Below, one piece after another: positions 15,855 through 23,909 of a DNA stretch of 37,738 bases (the first letter of the stretch is position 1; the number at the start of each line of letters is the position of its first letter). The position numbers and the translations under genes are program-made. The DNA comes from Sulfurospirillum sp. (GTDB lineage: Bacteria; Campylobacterota; Campylobacteria; Campylobacterales; Sulfurospirillaceae), in contig JADGDR010000016.1 in assembly GCA_016744795.1 (NCBI GenBank), forward strand, positions 1 through 37,738, written 5' to 3'. Below the pieces are notes generated by a model. It did not search any database. It had not been told where the DNA came from and was given only the letters and a program-made list of their open reading frames with translations.

Positions 15855-16765
15855 CTATATTTCTTCTTTCTATTTTTAAGTAGGGTTATTATATCAAATT
15901 TGATATTGTTTAGCATTGAAACTGCGATGATGGTTAAAATTGTTCCCATGACTACATGTAGACTTATGGATTCACTCAAAAATATAGTACTCAATCCTAT
16001 AGCAAAAAATGGAACTAAAAAGATAAATGAGCTAACTTCATTTGTTCCAAGTTTTTCTATGCCTACAAAATATATTGTAGTTGAAAAGGTGGTTCCTACA
16101 ATTGCAATGCATATGATATTAAATAGAAATTCAGGTTTATAATTAAGAGTTTGTATAAACGAAAAATCTACAAAAAATAGGGCAACTAAAAGAGTTGTAA
16201 CACTGTACATGTAAAAGATAAAAACAATAGGAGCAACCTTGGTGGCACGAGAACTAATGATGGTTAAAATAGGCCATAAAACAGATGCTATAATAAAGTA
16301 AAGATTGTATTGAGTGAGTACTTGTGAGCTTTTAAGTGTCCAAACACCAAGTATCATCATGACCCCAAATGCTCCTAGTATTAGAGCTAAAATTTCTTTA
16401 GTTCCAATTTTACGACCAAAAAATAGAGCCATGATTATGAAGGTGTTAATAGGCACAAGAGTAGTTACAAATGCTCCACCAAGTCCAGCTGTTCCAAATT
16501 TTGTACCAAGAAAAAAGTATTTCATGTAAGCTACATTTGAAATAGCTGCAAGCAGAACTAAAAGAGCCGTTTTTTTGTCTATTTTGAAGGATTTTTTTAA
16601 AAATATGAGTATAGGAATAAAACTTAAAGCTGCTATTCCAAATCTTAGAAATATCATTTCATATTCATTTATATATAAGCTTAAAACTTTAACATTGACC
16701 CAAGATCCTCCCCACCCAAGCATGGCAATAGTGAGTAGAATAAAAAATGTATTTTTGTTTTTCAT
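15851..16765 (-). CDS. EamA-family drug/metabolite exporter
   Basis: 304 residues from the ATG at 16765, preceded by AAAGGAC; the frame stays open further upstream but that part has no coding character. Ten hydrophobic segments in two EamA repeats, with [14 protein letters not shown] in helix 1 and [17 protein letters not shown] in helix 4. Likely an inner-membrane metabolite exporter; substrate not readable. First gene of the moaC operon (4-bp overlap with moaC). Confidence 0.85.
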   Translation of the reverse strand: MKNKNTFFILLTIAMLGWGGSWVNVKVLSLYINEYEMIFLRFGIAALSFIPILIFLKKSFKIDKKTALLVLLAAISNVAYMKYFFLGTKFGTAGLGGAFVTTLVPINTFIIMALFFGRKIGTKEILALILGAFGVMMILGVWTLKSSQVLTQYNLYFIIASVLWPILTIISSRATKVAPIVFIFYMYSVTTLLVALFFVDFSFIQTLNYKPEFLFNIICIAIVGTTFSTTIYFVGIEKLGTNEVSSFIFLVPFFAIGLSTIFLSESISLHVVMGTILTIIAVSMLNNIKFDIITLLKNRKKKYR

Positions 16766-16941
16766 TGTTGTCCTTTTGTAAAATCGATTATAGTATAATT
16801 GGCAAATCAAATATAGAATAAAATTGTTATAGGCTTTGGTTACCTTACAATGATGAGTTAAGTCTTTATGAGTAAAAGAAATTGAAGAGGTAAAAATAGA
16901 TATAATCACTATTTATTAAACAACATATTTTAGGATTAAAT

Positions 16942-17370
16942 TTGAGCGAAGAACAGAAAAAAATACTTGAAAAAAAACTTTGAGTCAAAAGAGGGTTCAA
17001 ATTTTATATTAGATGATTTAGAGAATATTTAAAAAATCATAGAAAGCTCTACTATGGGAACATGTTCTCAAGATGATTATAAAATCTTTTTGAAGATTTA
17101 GATTTGAGTTCATCTAAACTTATAGCAAAGGTTTTAGCTCACTTAGATGAGATAGACTTTAAACTACACGACTCTAAAGTAGATGTTTTAGGTGATGCTT
17201 ATGAGTATTTAATAGGAAAGTTTGCTAGTGGAGCAGGAAAAACAGCGAGTGAGTTTTACACTCCCCAAATGGTTTCTACTCTTTTAGCTAAACTTGTAAC
17301 TAGTAAAAGAAGAAAAATCTCAACTGTATATGACCCAACTTGTGGTTCAGGCTCACTTTTGTTAAGAGTA
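16942..17370 (+). pseudogene. hsdM: type I restriction-modification methylase remnant
   Basis: Fragment of the N-terminal part of HsdM. It opens with LSEEQKKILEKKL (TTG 16942), then meets a stop; the sense continues in other frames as ESKEGSNFILDDLENI, then IIESSTMGT, then (from ~17087) FEDLDLSSSKL, SDAYEYL-like VLGDAYEYLIGKFASGAGK, SEFYTPQMV and the AdoMet motif DPTCGSGSLLLRV. Several frameshifts and an internal loss are needed. Similarity stops sharply at ~17370; the catalytic NPPF motif is gone, so no active methylase can be made. An open stretch 17104-17412 remains. Confidence 0.85.
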
Positions 17371-17392
17371 GATGTTTATGTGAGGAGATATA

Positions 17393-18784
17393 ATGTCAAA
17401 GCAATTTTATAGATTTAGGAGTTTAAAAAGTTTATTTGAATTTGAAGAACTTGAAAAACAAGAAATATACTTTGCTTCTCCAACAGAGTTAAATGACCCA
17501 ATGGAGGGTTTTAGAGATTTGGTTTTTAATGGAGATAAAATAGTATGGAAAAACTTTTTTAGACATTACCTCTTATGTTTAGAACACGTAAGTTCACTTT
17601 TTATAATTTCGGGTGAAGAGCATCATTCAATAACAGAAAACGATATTCCTATTTTTAGGGGGTTTGATGAATTTCCAACACCTATGTATAAAGAACTTTT
17701 TGAAAAAATATCTAAAGAGTTTTTTATACTTTGTGGAGATTTTATAGATAAAATATCTATAAGGACAACAGCAATAAGAAGGGATGAGTTAAGTTTATAT
17801 TTAAATGTAATTCATATGATAGCCGTTGAATTAATTGAGAAAAATTATGTTGAAAAAAAGTTTATAGAACAACGAAAAACACCTTATCGTTTGGATAATA
17901 AAATGTTTAATGAATTATCAAAAATGATAGATGTTGTTGAACAAATGATAAATGAAAAAGACCATCATGATAAAATTGATGTATTGTTTTTTATCCAAAG
18001 AGCAATACAAAATGATATTTTATTAAATAGAAACGTTAATGATAATATAATCTTAAAAACACCGAATAGAAAATTTCTTCTTATTGATTTTGTAGATAAA
18101 TATTTAAATAATATAGAAAAACTTATGTATCCAGAGTGGTACACTGCTTGTTTTATGACTGAATGTATAAATTCATCTGTTTGGGGACACTATGGTGATA
18201 ATCACAAGGGAATATGTTTGATTTTTGAAGCTGATAAAAAAAATCGAATAAGTTTTGATGAAAATACTAGTGGATTAGAATTTAAGGCAATGGAATATAA
18301 AGAAATATTTGAAGAAATAGATTTTTTTAAATCTATTGGTAGTTTATCAATAGATAAATTAATATCAACATGGTATATGAATGAAAATAAAGTTGTAAGT
18401 GATATATATAACGGTTTTTCAGATAATCAAGATAAATGGAGAAATAATTATTGGGATAAGTTTTATAAAAGTATTTTAACAAAAACAAAAGATTGGAAGT
18501 ATGAAAAAGAGTATCGTTTAATTTTAAGTAGTGGTCTAAATCAAGAAATGAAAAAAGAAAGTAGATTATTGAAATATAGTTTTACTAGTTTAAAAGGAAT
18601 AGTTTTTGGTATTAGAACTTCTATGGAAGATAAACTGAAAATTATAAAGATAATCGAACAAAGATGCAAAGAAAATAATAGAAAAGACTTTGAATTTTAT
18701 CAAGCTCATTATTGTCATTTAAACAAAAATATACAACATCGAAAAATGAGCTTTATAAAGTTTGATAATGATGTTGGAAAGTAA
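17393..18784 (+). CDS. DUF2971-family protein inside the broken restriction locus
   Basis: 463 residues, intact, with a strong GAGGAG ribosome site 6 bp before the ATG. N-terminal FYRFRSLKSLFEFEE..EIYFASPTELNDPMEGF (~4-42) and the later CFMTECINSSVWGHYGDNHKG..LIFEA block (~247-275) are the two signatures of DUF2971; the C-terminal part (KTKDWKYEKEYRLIL) also fits. Function unknown; members are scattered in bacteria, often near restriction or phage-defence genes. It occupies exactly the place between the hsdM and hsdS remnants: its coding sequence begins ~22 bp after the last recognisable hsdM codon and its stop is immediately followed by the last 17 hsdS codons. Confidence 0.8.
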   Translation: MSKQFYRFRSLKSLFEFEELEKQEIYFASPTELNDPMEGFRDLVFNGDKIVWKNFFRHYLLCLEHVSSLFIISGEEHHSITENDIPIFRGFDEFPTPMYKELFEKISKEFFILCGDFIDKISIRTTAIRRDELSLYLNVIHMIAVELIEKNYVEKKFIEQRKTPYRLDNKMFNELSKMIDVVEQMINEKDHHDKIDVLFFIQRAIQNDILLNRNVNDNIILKTPNRKFLLIDFVDKYLNNIEKLMYPEWYTACFMTECINSSVWGHYGDNHKGICLIFEADKKNRISFDENTSGLEFKAMEYKEIFEEIDFFKSIGSLSIDKLISTWYMNENKVVSDIYNGFSDNQDKWRNNYWDKFYKSILTKTKDWKYEKEYRLILSSGLNQEMKKESRLLKYSFTSLKGIVFGIRTSMEDKLKIIKIIEQRCKENNRKDFEFYQAHYCHLNKNIQHRKMSFIKFDNDVGK

Positions 18785-18838
18785 AATGAAAAAACTAAAG
18801 AGTTCAAAAAAGCCTTACTTCAACAGATGTTTGTGTGA
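18785..18838 (+). pseudogene. hsdS: HsdS C-terminal remnant
   Basis: Seventeen codons, NEKTKEFKKALLQQMFV then stop, match the very conserved last helix of type I specificity subunits (..EFKKGLLQQMFV). All of the recognition domains are missing; the frame starts directly after the DUF2971 stop codon. Confidence 0.75.
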
Positions 18839-18892
18839 GTTTAGGTAAAATAATAAAAAACTAAATATTTAAAGTACTTAAAGGAAAAAATA

Positions 18893-19687
18893 TTGACCAA
18901 GACAAAATATCTACTATATGCTTTTAAACAGTTTGAAGTGGGTAGATATGTCTATTGGTACGAGACAGATAAAAAGTACTTTAAAGGTACAAAACCACCT
19001 AAACATATACTTCATAAAAACAGTACTGAAGTAGATAGTTTAGATGTTGAAAAAATAATAGAAAACCCTTGGCAAAAATGGAAGTCAAACAATATTCAAG
19101 AAATCATCTCAAAAGATGGAGTTTGTATAAACTATTTAAAATCTACTGACCATGATTATATAACCAAACAAGAAGATTTAAAACTCTTGGAGGTTTATAG
19201 TTATCTTGTAGAATATTTTGACATATCAGTGGGATTTGATTTTGAAACTATTAAAAGATGGCATGATTTGATATTTGGGTGTATTTACCCTTTTGCAGGA
19301 CAACTTAGAAGTGTCAACATGAGTAAAGGCAATGGAGTAGATGCTTGGGAGTGGAGAGTTGATTTTTTAAGAGGTTTACCTGATTTGAATATATTAATAA
19401 AACAGATAAGCCAAAAAGAGTATGAGGACATAGATGATATTACTAAAGATTTAGCAAAGTTTATTTGTGATTTTTTATTTATACATCCATTTCGTGAAGG
19501 CAATGGAAGAGTTAGCAGACTAGTCTGCGATATCTTACTTGCTAAAAATGGTTTACCTATGATAGGGCTGAAACTTAAAGGAAATGATGAGTATATAAAA
19601 AAAGTTCATCTAGGTTATGAGTGTGACTATGAACCTATGAAAGAGTTGTTAAAATCAAAGATACAAGAGGAGATTACGAATGGATAA
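18893..19687 (+). CDS. Fic-domain AMP-transferase (toxin-like)
   Basis: 264 residues from a TTG start with AAAGG 8 bp upstream. The Fic catalytic loop is intact: HPFREGNGRVSR (His198-Arg209; consensus HxFx(D/E)GNGRxxR), preceded by the flap region GCIYPFAGQLRSVNMSKG (~130-147). Fic proteins transfer AMP or another nucleotide part to target proteins. No (S/T)xxxE(G/N) inhibitory motif is visible in the protein itself, so it looks like a class I Fic that needs a separate antitoxin; a candidate lies on the opposite strand at its 3' end. Fic genes are frequent passengers between hsdS and hsdR. Coding sequence appears undamaged while its hsd neighbours are ruined. Confidence 0.88.
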   Translation: MTKTKYLLYAFKQFEVGRYVYWYETDKKYFKGTKPPKHILHKNSTEVDSLDVEKIIENPWQKWKSNNIQEIISKDGVCINYLKSTDHDYITKQEDLKLLEVYSYLVEYFDISVGFDFETIKRWHDLIFGCIYPFAGQLRSVNMSKGNGVDAWEWRVDFLRGLPDLNILIKQISQKEYEDIDDITKDLAKFICDFLFIHPFREGNGRVSRLVCDILLAKNGLPMIGLKLKGNDEYIKKVHLGYECDYEPMKELLKSKIQEEITNG

Positions 19688-19829
19688 GTTTGTAGTGCTC
19701 GTTGAGTTCTTTTTTTGTGATTTTAGAGCCTTCAACTTTAGCAGAACTATGAACAGAGTTAACTATCATTGTCTTTTTTTTAGAAGCAGTAGAAAAGTAT
19801 TTGTTACTGTTTGCTATAGTTTTTTTCAT
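19674..19829 (-). CDS. candidate Fic antitoxin, 51 residues, antisense to the Fic 3' end
   Basis: Small ORF with ATG at 19829 and stop at 19674-19676, product 51 residues, basic N-terminus (MKKTIANSNKYFSTASKKKT). Residues 28-37 read SSAKVEGSKI: Ser29-x3-Glu33-Gly34 is the (S/T)xxxE(G/N) motif of Fic inhibitory helices (as in VbhA-type antitoxins and in the N-termini of self-inhibited Fic proteins). A good promoter (19866-19894) and an AAGG ribosome site drive it. Its last 14 bp overlap the 3' end of the Fic gene in convergent orientation. The competing plus-strand frame here (19680-19934) lacks coding character. The motif is seen; the antitoxin role is inferred. Confidence 0.7.
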   Translation of the reverse strand: MKKTIANSNKYFSTASKKKTMIVNSVHSSAKVEGSKITKKELNEHYKLIHS

Positions 19830-19865
19830 AATTTACTTACCTTATTATCACTTTATAATTACCGT

Positions 19866-19894
19866 ATTATACCAAGAAAATTTGATTCAATCAA
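19866..19894 (-). promoter_or_regulatory. promoter of the candidate Fic antitoxin
   Basis: Reading on the minus strand: TTGATT (19894-19889), 17-bp spacer, TATAAT (19871-19866) preceded by TGG, an extended -10. Predicted start near 19859, ~30 nt before the ATG at 19829. Confidence 0.65.
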
Positions 19895-19930
19895 GGTAAA
19901 ATCCTTGGTTAAAATAGCAAAAGAGGAACT

Positions 19931-20562
19931 ATGAGCAAAGAGTTAGAAAATGCATTAGAGAAAGACTTTATAAAACAACTTGAGAGTTTAGAGTATGAGT
20001 ATGTGAGTATTAAAAATGAAGATGACTTGCTCGTAAACCTCAAAAAACAGCTGGAAATTCACAACAACATAACTTTAACAAAAGATGAATTTAGAAAAGT
20101 TTTAAACCATTTAAATCAAGGTGGTGTAGTTAGCAGAGCTAAGGTCTTACGAGACAGATTTAATCTAAAAAGAGATGATGGCACAAGTGAGCTAATAGAA
20201 TTTTTCAATATGGAAAAGTGGTGTCAAAATGAGTATCAAGTAACCGTGTAAATACAAAGTACTTTGCTGTTGAAAACATAGTAAAACAAATTGAAACTTC
20301 TGTAGAGGGCGGATATATTTGGCATACTACGGGAAGTGGTAAAACACTTACATCTTTTAAAGCTTCTCAAATTTTAAAAGAAAATCCAGATATAAAAAAA
20401 GTACTTTTTGTAGTAGATAGAAAAGATTTGGATTATCAGACAGCTTTAGAATTTAATAGTTTTGAAAAAAAGCCAAGCTATAAAGAGCGAAAATACATAG
20501 TCAATAGACTTAAAGATAAAATCCATAATTTTATAGAAATTTTTATTGATGGAGTTAATTAA
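19931..20562 (+). pseudogene. hsdR: type I restriction endonuclease remnant
   Basis: Starts well (AGAGGA ribosome site, MSKELENALEKDFIKQLESLEY) with the N-terminal HsdR segment to EYQVTV, then a stop at 20249-20251. The sense goes on one frame over as [37 protein letters not shown] (Walker A) and [11 protein letters not shown]. The nuclease region that should lie between the two parts is deleted, and a second deletion joins EFNSFEKK to a C-terminal tail [18 protein letters not shown]. The DEAD-type helicase box and most of the motor are absent. Not functional. Confidence 0.85.
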
Positions 20563-20592
20563 TAGGCTTTACATGTAAAGCCTATTGTTTTT
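20561..20592. terminator. 26-bp perfect palindrome, two-way terminator built on TTTACATGTAAA
   Basis: Positions 20561-20586 are a perfect palindrome (half-site AATAGGCTTTACA) followed on the plus strand by TTGTTTTTATTTG. It lies between the end of the hsdR remnant and the lhgO stop codon at 20591, so it can end transcription from both sides. Confidence 0.75.
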
Positions 20593-21784
20593 ATTTGTTG
20601 AGTATGTAATTCTCGACAACCCAGTTTGTAAAAGGGATTGATGAGGTAAATGCGGGGCTTACGGCATTTAGGACGTGGACGCTATTTTCATCACCTTCAA
20701 CAACAAAATCTTGGACGAGTTCAAGGGTTTTAGTGTCGAGTAATTGGGCTCTGATTCCTGGAGTACTCCAAGCAGTGTAGCCTTTGTGATTCATGTCTTT
20801 TGTTAAGATACTCGCTAGGTTTATAAGATGTGATTTAATATATTTTCTTACTTCAGTAAAAGCTAAATCTCTAAACCCAAAAGCATTTGTTAAAAAGAGT
20901 TTTGCTTCATAAAAAAGTATTTGAGCCATTTCTTCTAGTTTGAAATTATCTAAACCTTTGTAATTCTCTCTCCAAAAAGCTGGAATTGCAGTTGGTCCTA
21001 TTTTTGCGGCACCATCAACAGCAAGGGTATAATGGACGCCCAAAAATGGGTTAGCTAAGTTTGGAACAGGGTATACGTTTGTTTCCAATTGAGATAAGTT
21101 ATTTTTGTCTTTTAAATAAATCCCTTTAAATGGGATAATGACATAATTTTGAGCAAAACCGTACTCTTGTGCGATTTTATCGGCATAAAGACCAGCACAG
21201 TTTATAATTTTTTTAAATTTTATACTTCCTTGAGAAGTTAGAATTTCTGTTTTATTTATTTTTTTAATATATGCGGTGTTAGTGAGAACTGTTACACCCA
21301 TCTCTTTTATAACTTTTCCAAATTCTAAAGTAAGCTCTTTGGGGTTTACTGTAGAAGTTGTTGGAGAGAAGAGGGCTTTTTTAAATGTTTTTATATTTGG
21401 GTATTTTACACTTAATTCATTTTCATCCATCCATGAGAGTTCAACACCGTTTTTGTCTCCACGTTTTTTTAACTCTTCTAAACCTTTTAACTCTTCTTCA
21501 TTAGTTGCAATTACAACTTTAGCACATTTGTTTACATGTAAACCTCTTTTTTCACAAAATTCACGCAGGGCTTTATTCCCATCTTTTGTGAACTTTGCTT
21601 TTAAAGAATCTGCACTGTAGTAAAAGCCTGCATGAAGTACACCCGAATTTCTTCCGCTACTATGCATCGCAAGTTCAGGCTCTTTATCTATAAGAGTAAT
21701 CTCGCATTTAGGATCTCTTTGTTTTAAATTCTTTGCTATATTTAAACCTATAATTCCTCCGCCAATAATTAAATAATCTTGCAT
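20591..21784 (-). CDS. lhgO: L-2-hydroxyglutarate oxidase
   Basis: 397 residues, FAD-dependent DAO-fold enzyme that oxidises L-2-hydroxyglutarate to 2-oxoglutarate. Dinucleotide fold at the N-terminus (YLIIGGGIIGLNIAKNL, ~4-20), then the diagnostic HSSGRNSGVLHAGFYY (~41-56, FAD attachment/active-site strand as in E. coli YgaF/LhgO), NCAGLYADKIA (~193-203) and FLGVHYT with GPTAIPAFWRE (~250-275). Membrane-associated in relatives, feeding electrons to quinone. Downstream of the TAXI-TRAP genes on the same strand, which suggests that transporter brings in 2-hydroxyglutarate or a related acid. A palindrome-based terminator follows. The 21531 TTTACATGTAAA copy is in this gene. Confidence 0.88.
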   Translation of the reverse strand: MQDYLIIGGGIIGLNIAKNLKQRDPKCEITLIDKEPELAMHSSGRNSGVLHAGFYYSADSLKAKFTKDGNKALREFCEKRGLHVNKCAKVVIATNEEELKGLEELKKRGDKNGVELSWMDENELSVKYPNIKTFKKALFSPTTSTVNPKELTLEFGKVIKEMGVTVLTNTAYIKKINKTEILTSQGSIKFKKIINCAGLYADKIAQEYGFAQNYVIIPFKGIYLKDKNNLSQLETNVYPVPNLANPFLGVHYTLAVDGAAKIGPTAIPAFWRENYKGLDNFKLEEMAQILFYEAKLFLTNAFGFRDLAFTEVRKYIKSHLINLASILTKDMNHKGYTAWSTPGIRAQLLDTKTLELVQDFVVEGDENSVHVLNAVSPAFTSSIPFTNWVVENYILNK

Positions 21785-21845
21785 ATTAATATCCTAAGTT
21801 TTCATTTATTAAAATAATTGTATTTCTACTTTTTCATCACCCTTG

Positions 21846-21883
21846 ATATAGGTAAAATTGTTTCCAATATTACCTATATTATA
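21846..21883 (-). promoter_or_regulatory. inverted repeat over a putative lhgO promoter
   Basis: Arms ATATAGGTAAAATTG (21846-21860) and CAATATTACCTATAT (21865-21879) pair in 14 of 15 positions around a 4-bp centre. On the minus strand a TATAAT (21883-21878) overlaps the upstream arm, so the predicted start lies within the repeat. This looks like a repressor operator; no run of T follows in the reading direction, so a terminator is less likely. An RNA hairpin between permease and lhgO is the alternative. Confidence 0.5.
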
Positions 21884-21896
21884 TCTTGGTTCTTTA

Positions 21897-23855
21897 CTAT
21901 TTATTGCTCACTGTAGCAAGGTTTGATGTTCGTTTATATCTTGACTTATGTAAGATTAAAACAAAAACAAGCATTCCCAACCCAACAATATGCGTATCTT
22001 GAATAACATTAAAATAACTAGTCAAATCAAAAATTTGATCTTGAAAGAAAAGTAAAATAGCTGATGAGGCAATTAATATTTTTTCAAGAATATTTAGTTT
22101 AGTATCCCAATACCCTTCAGATAAAGTTGCAATTGCTAAAAATCCAGGTATTGCAAATAAAAATACTTCAAATCTCTCAGGCCATGTCCCAGTAATAAGT
22201 GGACTAAAAGCAAAAAGAACAGGCATTATATAAAAGGCTTTTCCTAAAGATAAAGCACTAAATCCAGTTTTCATAGGAGGTGTTTCTGCAATCGCAGCTC
22301 CTGCAAAAGCAGCTAAACATACAGGTGGTGTTAAGTTTGATACTTGTGCTAGCCAAAAGACTATTAAATGAGCTGATAGTAGATACAAGGTAGCTTGAGG
22401 AACATTTACTCCAGCACTAACAAGTGCTGCTGTTGTAGGGTCTAACATTAAACCTACCAAAGCAGGAGCTGAAAGAACTACTAGAACAACATAAGCTGCT
22501 GTTGTTGGAAGTCCCATTCCTAAAACTATTGCTGCAATTGAAACAAGGAAAAGTCCCATAAAAAGATTGTTATTTGACCATTCCATAATAAGCTGAGAAA
22601 AGGTTACACCAATACCAGAAATATTGATTACTCCTACGATTACACCAATACTAACAAGTAAGGTTCCTGTGATAACCATGTTTTGAGTTCCCTGTGCTAA
22701 GGCTTCTAATATCAGTTTAAAAGACATTCTTTTTGTTTTAGTTAGATAAGACGCTGCTATTATTGTTGCTATAGATATACCCGCTGCATAAGTTGGAGTA
22801 AATCCATAAATTAATAATCCAATCAATACTGTAAGAGGGATTAGAAAATGAAATCCTTCTCTAACGATAGGCCAAGCTTTTTTATCTGAGCCACGTGCAA
22901 TAATATTGTGTTTTTTAGCATGAATATGTATGTAAAATGATATTGAAATAAAATACAATAAAGCAGGTAAAATTGAGAGTACAATAATGGTTGAAAATGC
23001 TATTTGAGTCATTTGTGCCATAATAAAAGCACCAGCTCCCATGATAGGAGGCATTATTTGACCACCTGTACTAGCTGTTGTTTCCACGGAGGCTGCAAAC
23101 AGAGGTTTGAATCCAGCTTTTTTCATCATTGGAATTGTTATTGAACCTGTAGAAACTACATTTGCTACAGCACTTCCAGAAATTGTTCCCATTAATGCAG
23201 AACTAAAAAGAGCAACATGCCCAGTTCCACCATTAAATCTTGAAGTTGCAACAGAAGCAAGATCTACAATAAAATCTCCAGCACCACTTTTAATTAAAAA
23301 TGCGGCAAAAAGAATAAACATAAACACATATGTAGTAGAAATTGTGGCAATTGGTCCAAAAAGACCTTCGCCTGTATAGTACATTCTATATAAAAATCTC
23401 TCTACACTCATGCCGCCAAAAGCAAATACACCAGTTAGAAATTTACCAAAATATAGTACATAACCAATTGCTATTACAATCATAGTTGGGATAATATATC
23501 CAGTAGTTCTTCTTAGTACTTCAATAGCTAGCAATATAGTTATTGCAGAATAAAAAAGGTCAAAAAATCGCATATTGGTATTTGCTACAGAGTATAAACT
23601 CTCCTCGAAAAGCATCATATATACTACGACACTCATAGCTGCAATTGCTAATAAAATGTCAAATATTGGAATAATATCTTTAGATGAATGCTCAGAAACT
23701 CTGTATGTCAAAAAACCAAGTGATGCTAAAAGAGAAAAATGAGCAGCATTGAACCATAAATCACTAATTCCTCCCCAAATATTGACATAAAAATGGAAAA
23801 GTGCTATTAAAATTGCATAAATAAATATAAATTTATTTAAATATTCTTTTTTCAT
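21897..23855 (-). CDS. TAXI-type TRAP transporter fused permease (DctQM)
   Basis: 652 residues with about 16-18 hydrophobic segments. The N-terminal ~150 residues correspond to the small DctQ part and the remainder to DctM, the fusion usual for TAXI TRAP systems. Marks of the large part: LMGTISGSAVANVVSTGSITIPMMKKAGFKP (split; ~218-250), ETTASTGGQIMPPIMGAGAFIMAQ, VLGMGLPTTAAYVVL and the C-terminal VSNLTPPVCLAAFAGAAIA. AAGG ribosome site upstream of the ATG. Lies 54 bp downstream of the binding-protein gene, separated by a hairpin. Confidence 0.92.
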   Translation of the reverse strand: MKKEYLNKFIFIYAILIALFHFYVNIWGGISDLWFNAAHFSLLASLGFLTYRVSEHSSKDIIPIFDILLAIAAMSVVVYMMLFEESLYSVANTNMRFFDLFYSAITILLAIEVLRRTTGYIIPTMIVIAIGYVLYFGKFLTGVFAFGGMSVERFLYRMYYTGEGLFGPIATISTTYVFMFILFAAFLIKSGAGDFIVDLASVATSRFNGGTGHVALFSSALMGTISGSAVANVVSTGSITIPMMKKAGFKPLFAASVETTASTGGQIMPPIMGAGAFIMAQMTQIAFSTIIVLSILPALLYFISISFYIHIHAKKHNIIARGSDKKAWPIVREGFHFLIPLTVLIGLLIYGFTPTYAAGISIATIIAASYLTKTKRMSFKLILEALAQGTQNMVITGTLLVSIGVIVGVINISGIGVTFSQLIMEWSNNNLFMGLFLVSIAAIVLGMGLPTTAAYVVLVVLSAPALVGLMLDPTTAALVSAGVNVPQATLYLLSAHLIVFWLAQVSNLTPPVCLAAFAGAAIAETPPMKTGFSALSLGKAFYIMPVLFAFSPLITGTWPERFEVFLFAIPGFLAIATLSEGYWDTKLNILEKILIASSAILLFFQDQIFDLTSYFNVIQDTHIVGLGMLVFVLILHKSRYKRTSNLATVSNK

Positions 23856-23880
23856 ATTGTTACCTTAGTTTGAAAATTGG

Positions 23881-23902
23881 ATATGGCGGGAATCCGCCAT
23901 AT
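23881..23902 (-). other. intercistronic hairpin between binding protein and permease genes
   Basis: Perfect 9-bp stem ATATGGCGG / CCGCCATAT with a GAAT loop, GC-rich against an AT-rich setting and without a following T run on the minus strand. Such hairpins often protect the upstream message and cut downstream expression, giving more binding protein than permease. Confidence 0.55.
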
Positions 23903-23909
23903 TGTTTGT

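Larger units (their letters stand above)
5061..21542. repeat. dispersed 12-bp palindrome TTTACATGTAAA (eight exact copies)
   Basis: Exact copies at 5061-5072, 7912-7923, 11804-11815, 12553-12564, 12578-12589, 13924-13935, 20568-20579 and 21531-21542. One-mismatch copies at 5079-5090, 6071-6082, 16204-16215, 29784-29795 and 34126-34137; looser ones at 28191 and 29979. Six exact copies are inside genes (usually giving Leu-His-Val, once Thr-Cys-Lys) and two are in or beside terminators. From base composition I estimate well under one exact copy expected in this length. The span given is simply first to last exact copy. Confidence 0.9.

Noticed and set aside
16766-16909. Upstream extension of the EamA exporter to 352 residues.
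   Set aside because: The ATG at 16765 has a good ribosome site and begins a normal first membrane helix; the upstream part is non-protein-like.
19680-19934. Plus-strand ORF of 84 codons after the Fic gene.
   Set aside because: Cys/Phe-rich, no coding character or ribosome site; it is the shadow of the minus-strand 51-codon gene and its promoter.
20252-20562. Separate small ATPase gene suggested by the Walker A motif.
   Set aside because: Sense continues from the HsdR N-terminal fragment and the rest of the motor is absent; it is part of the hsdR remnant.
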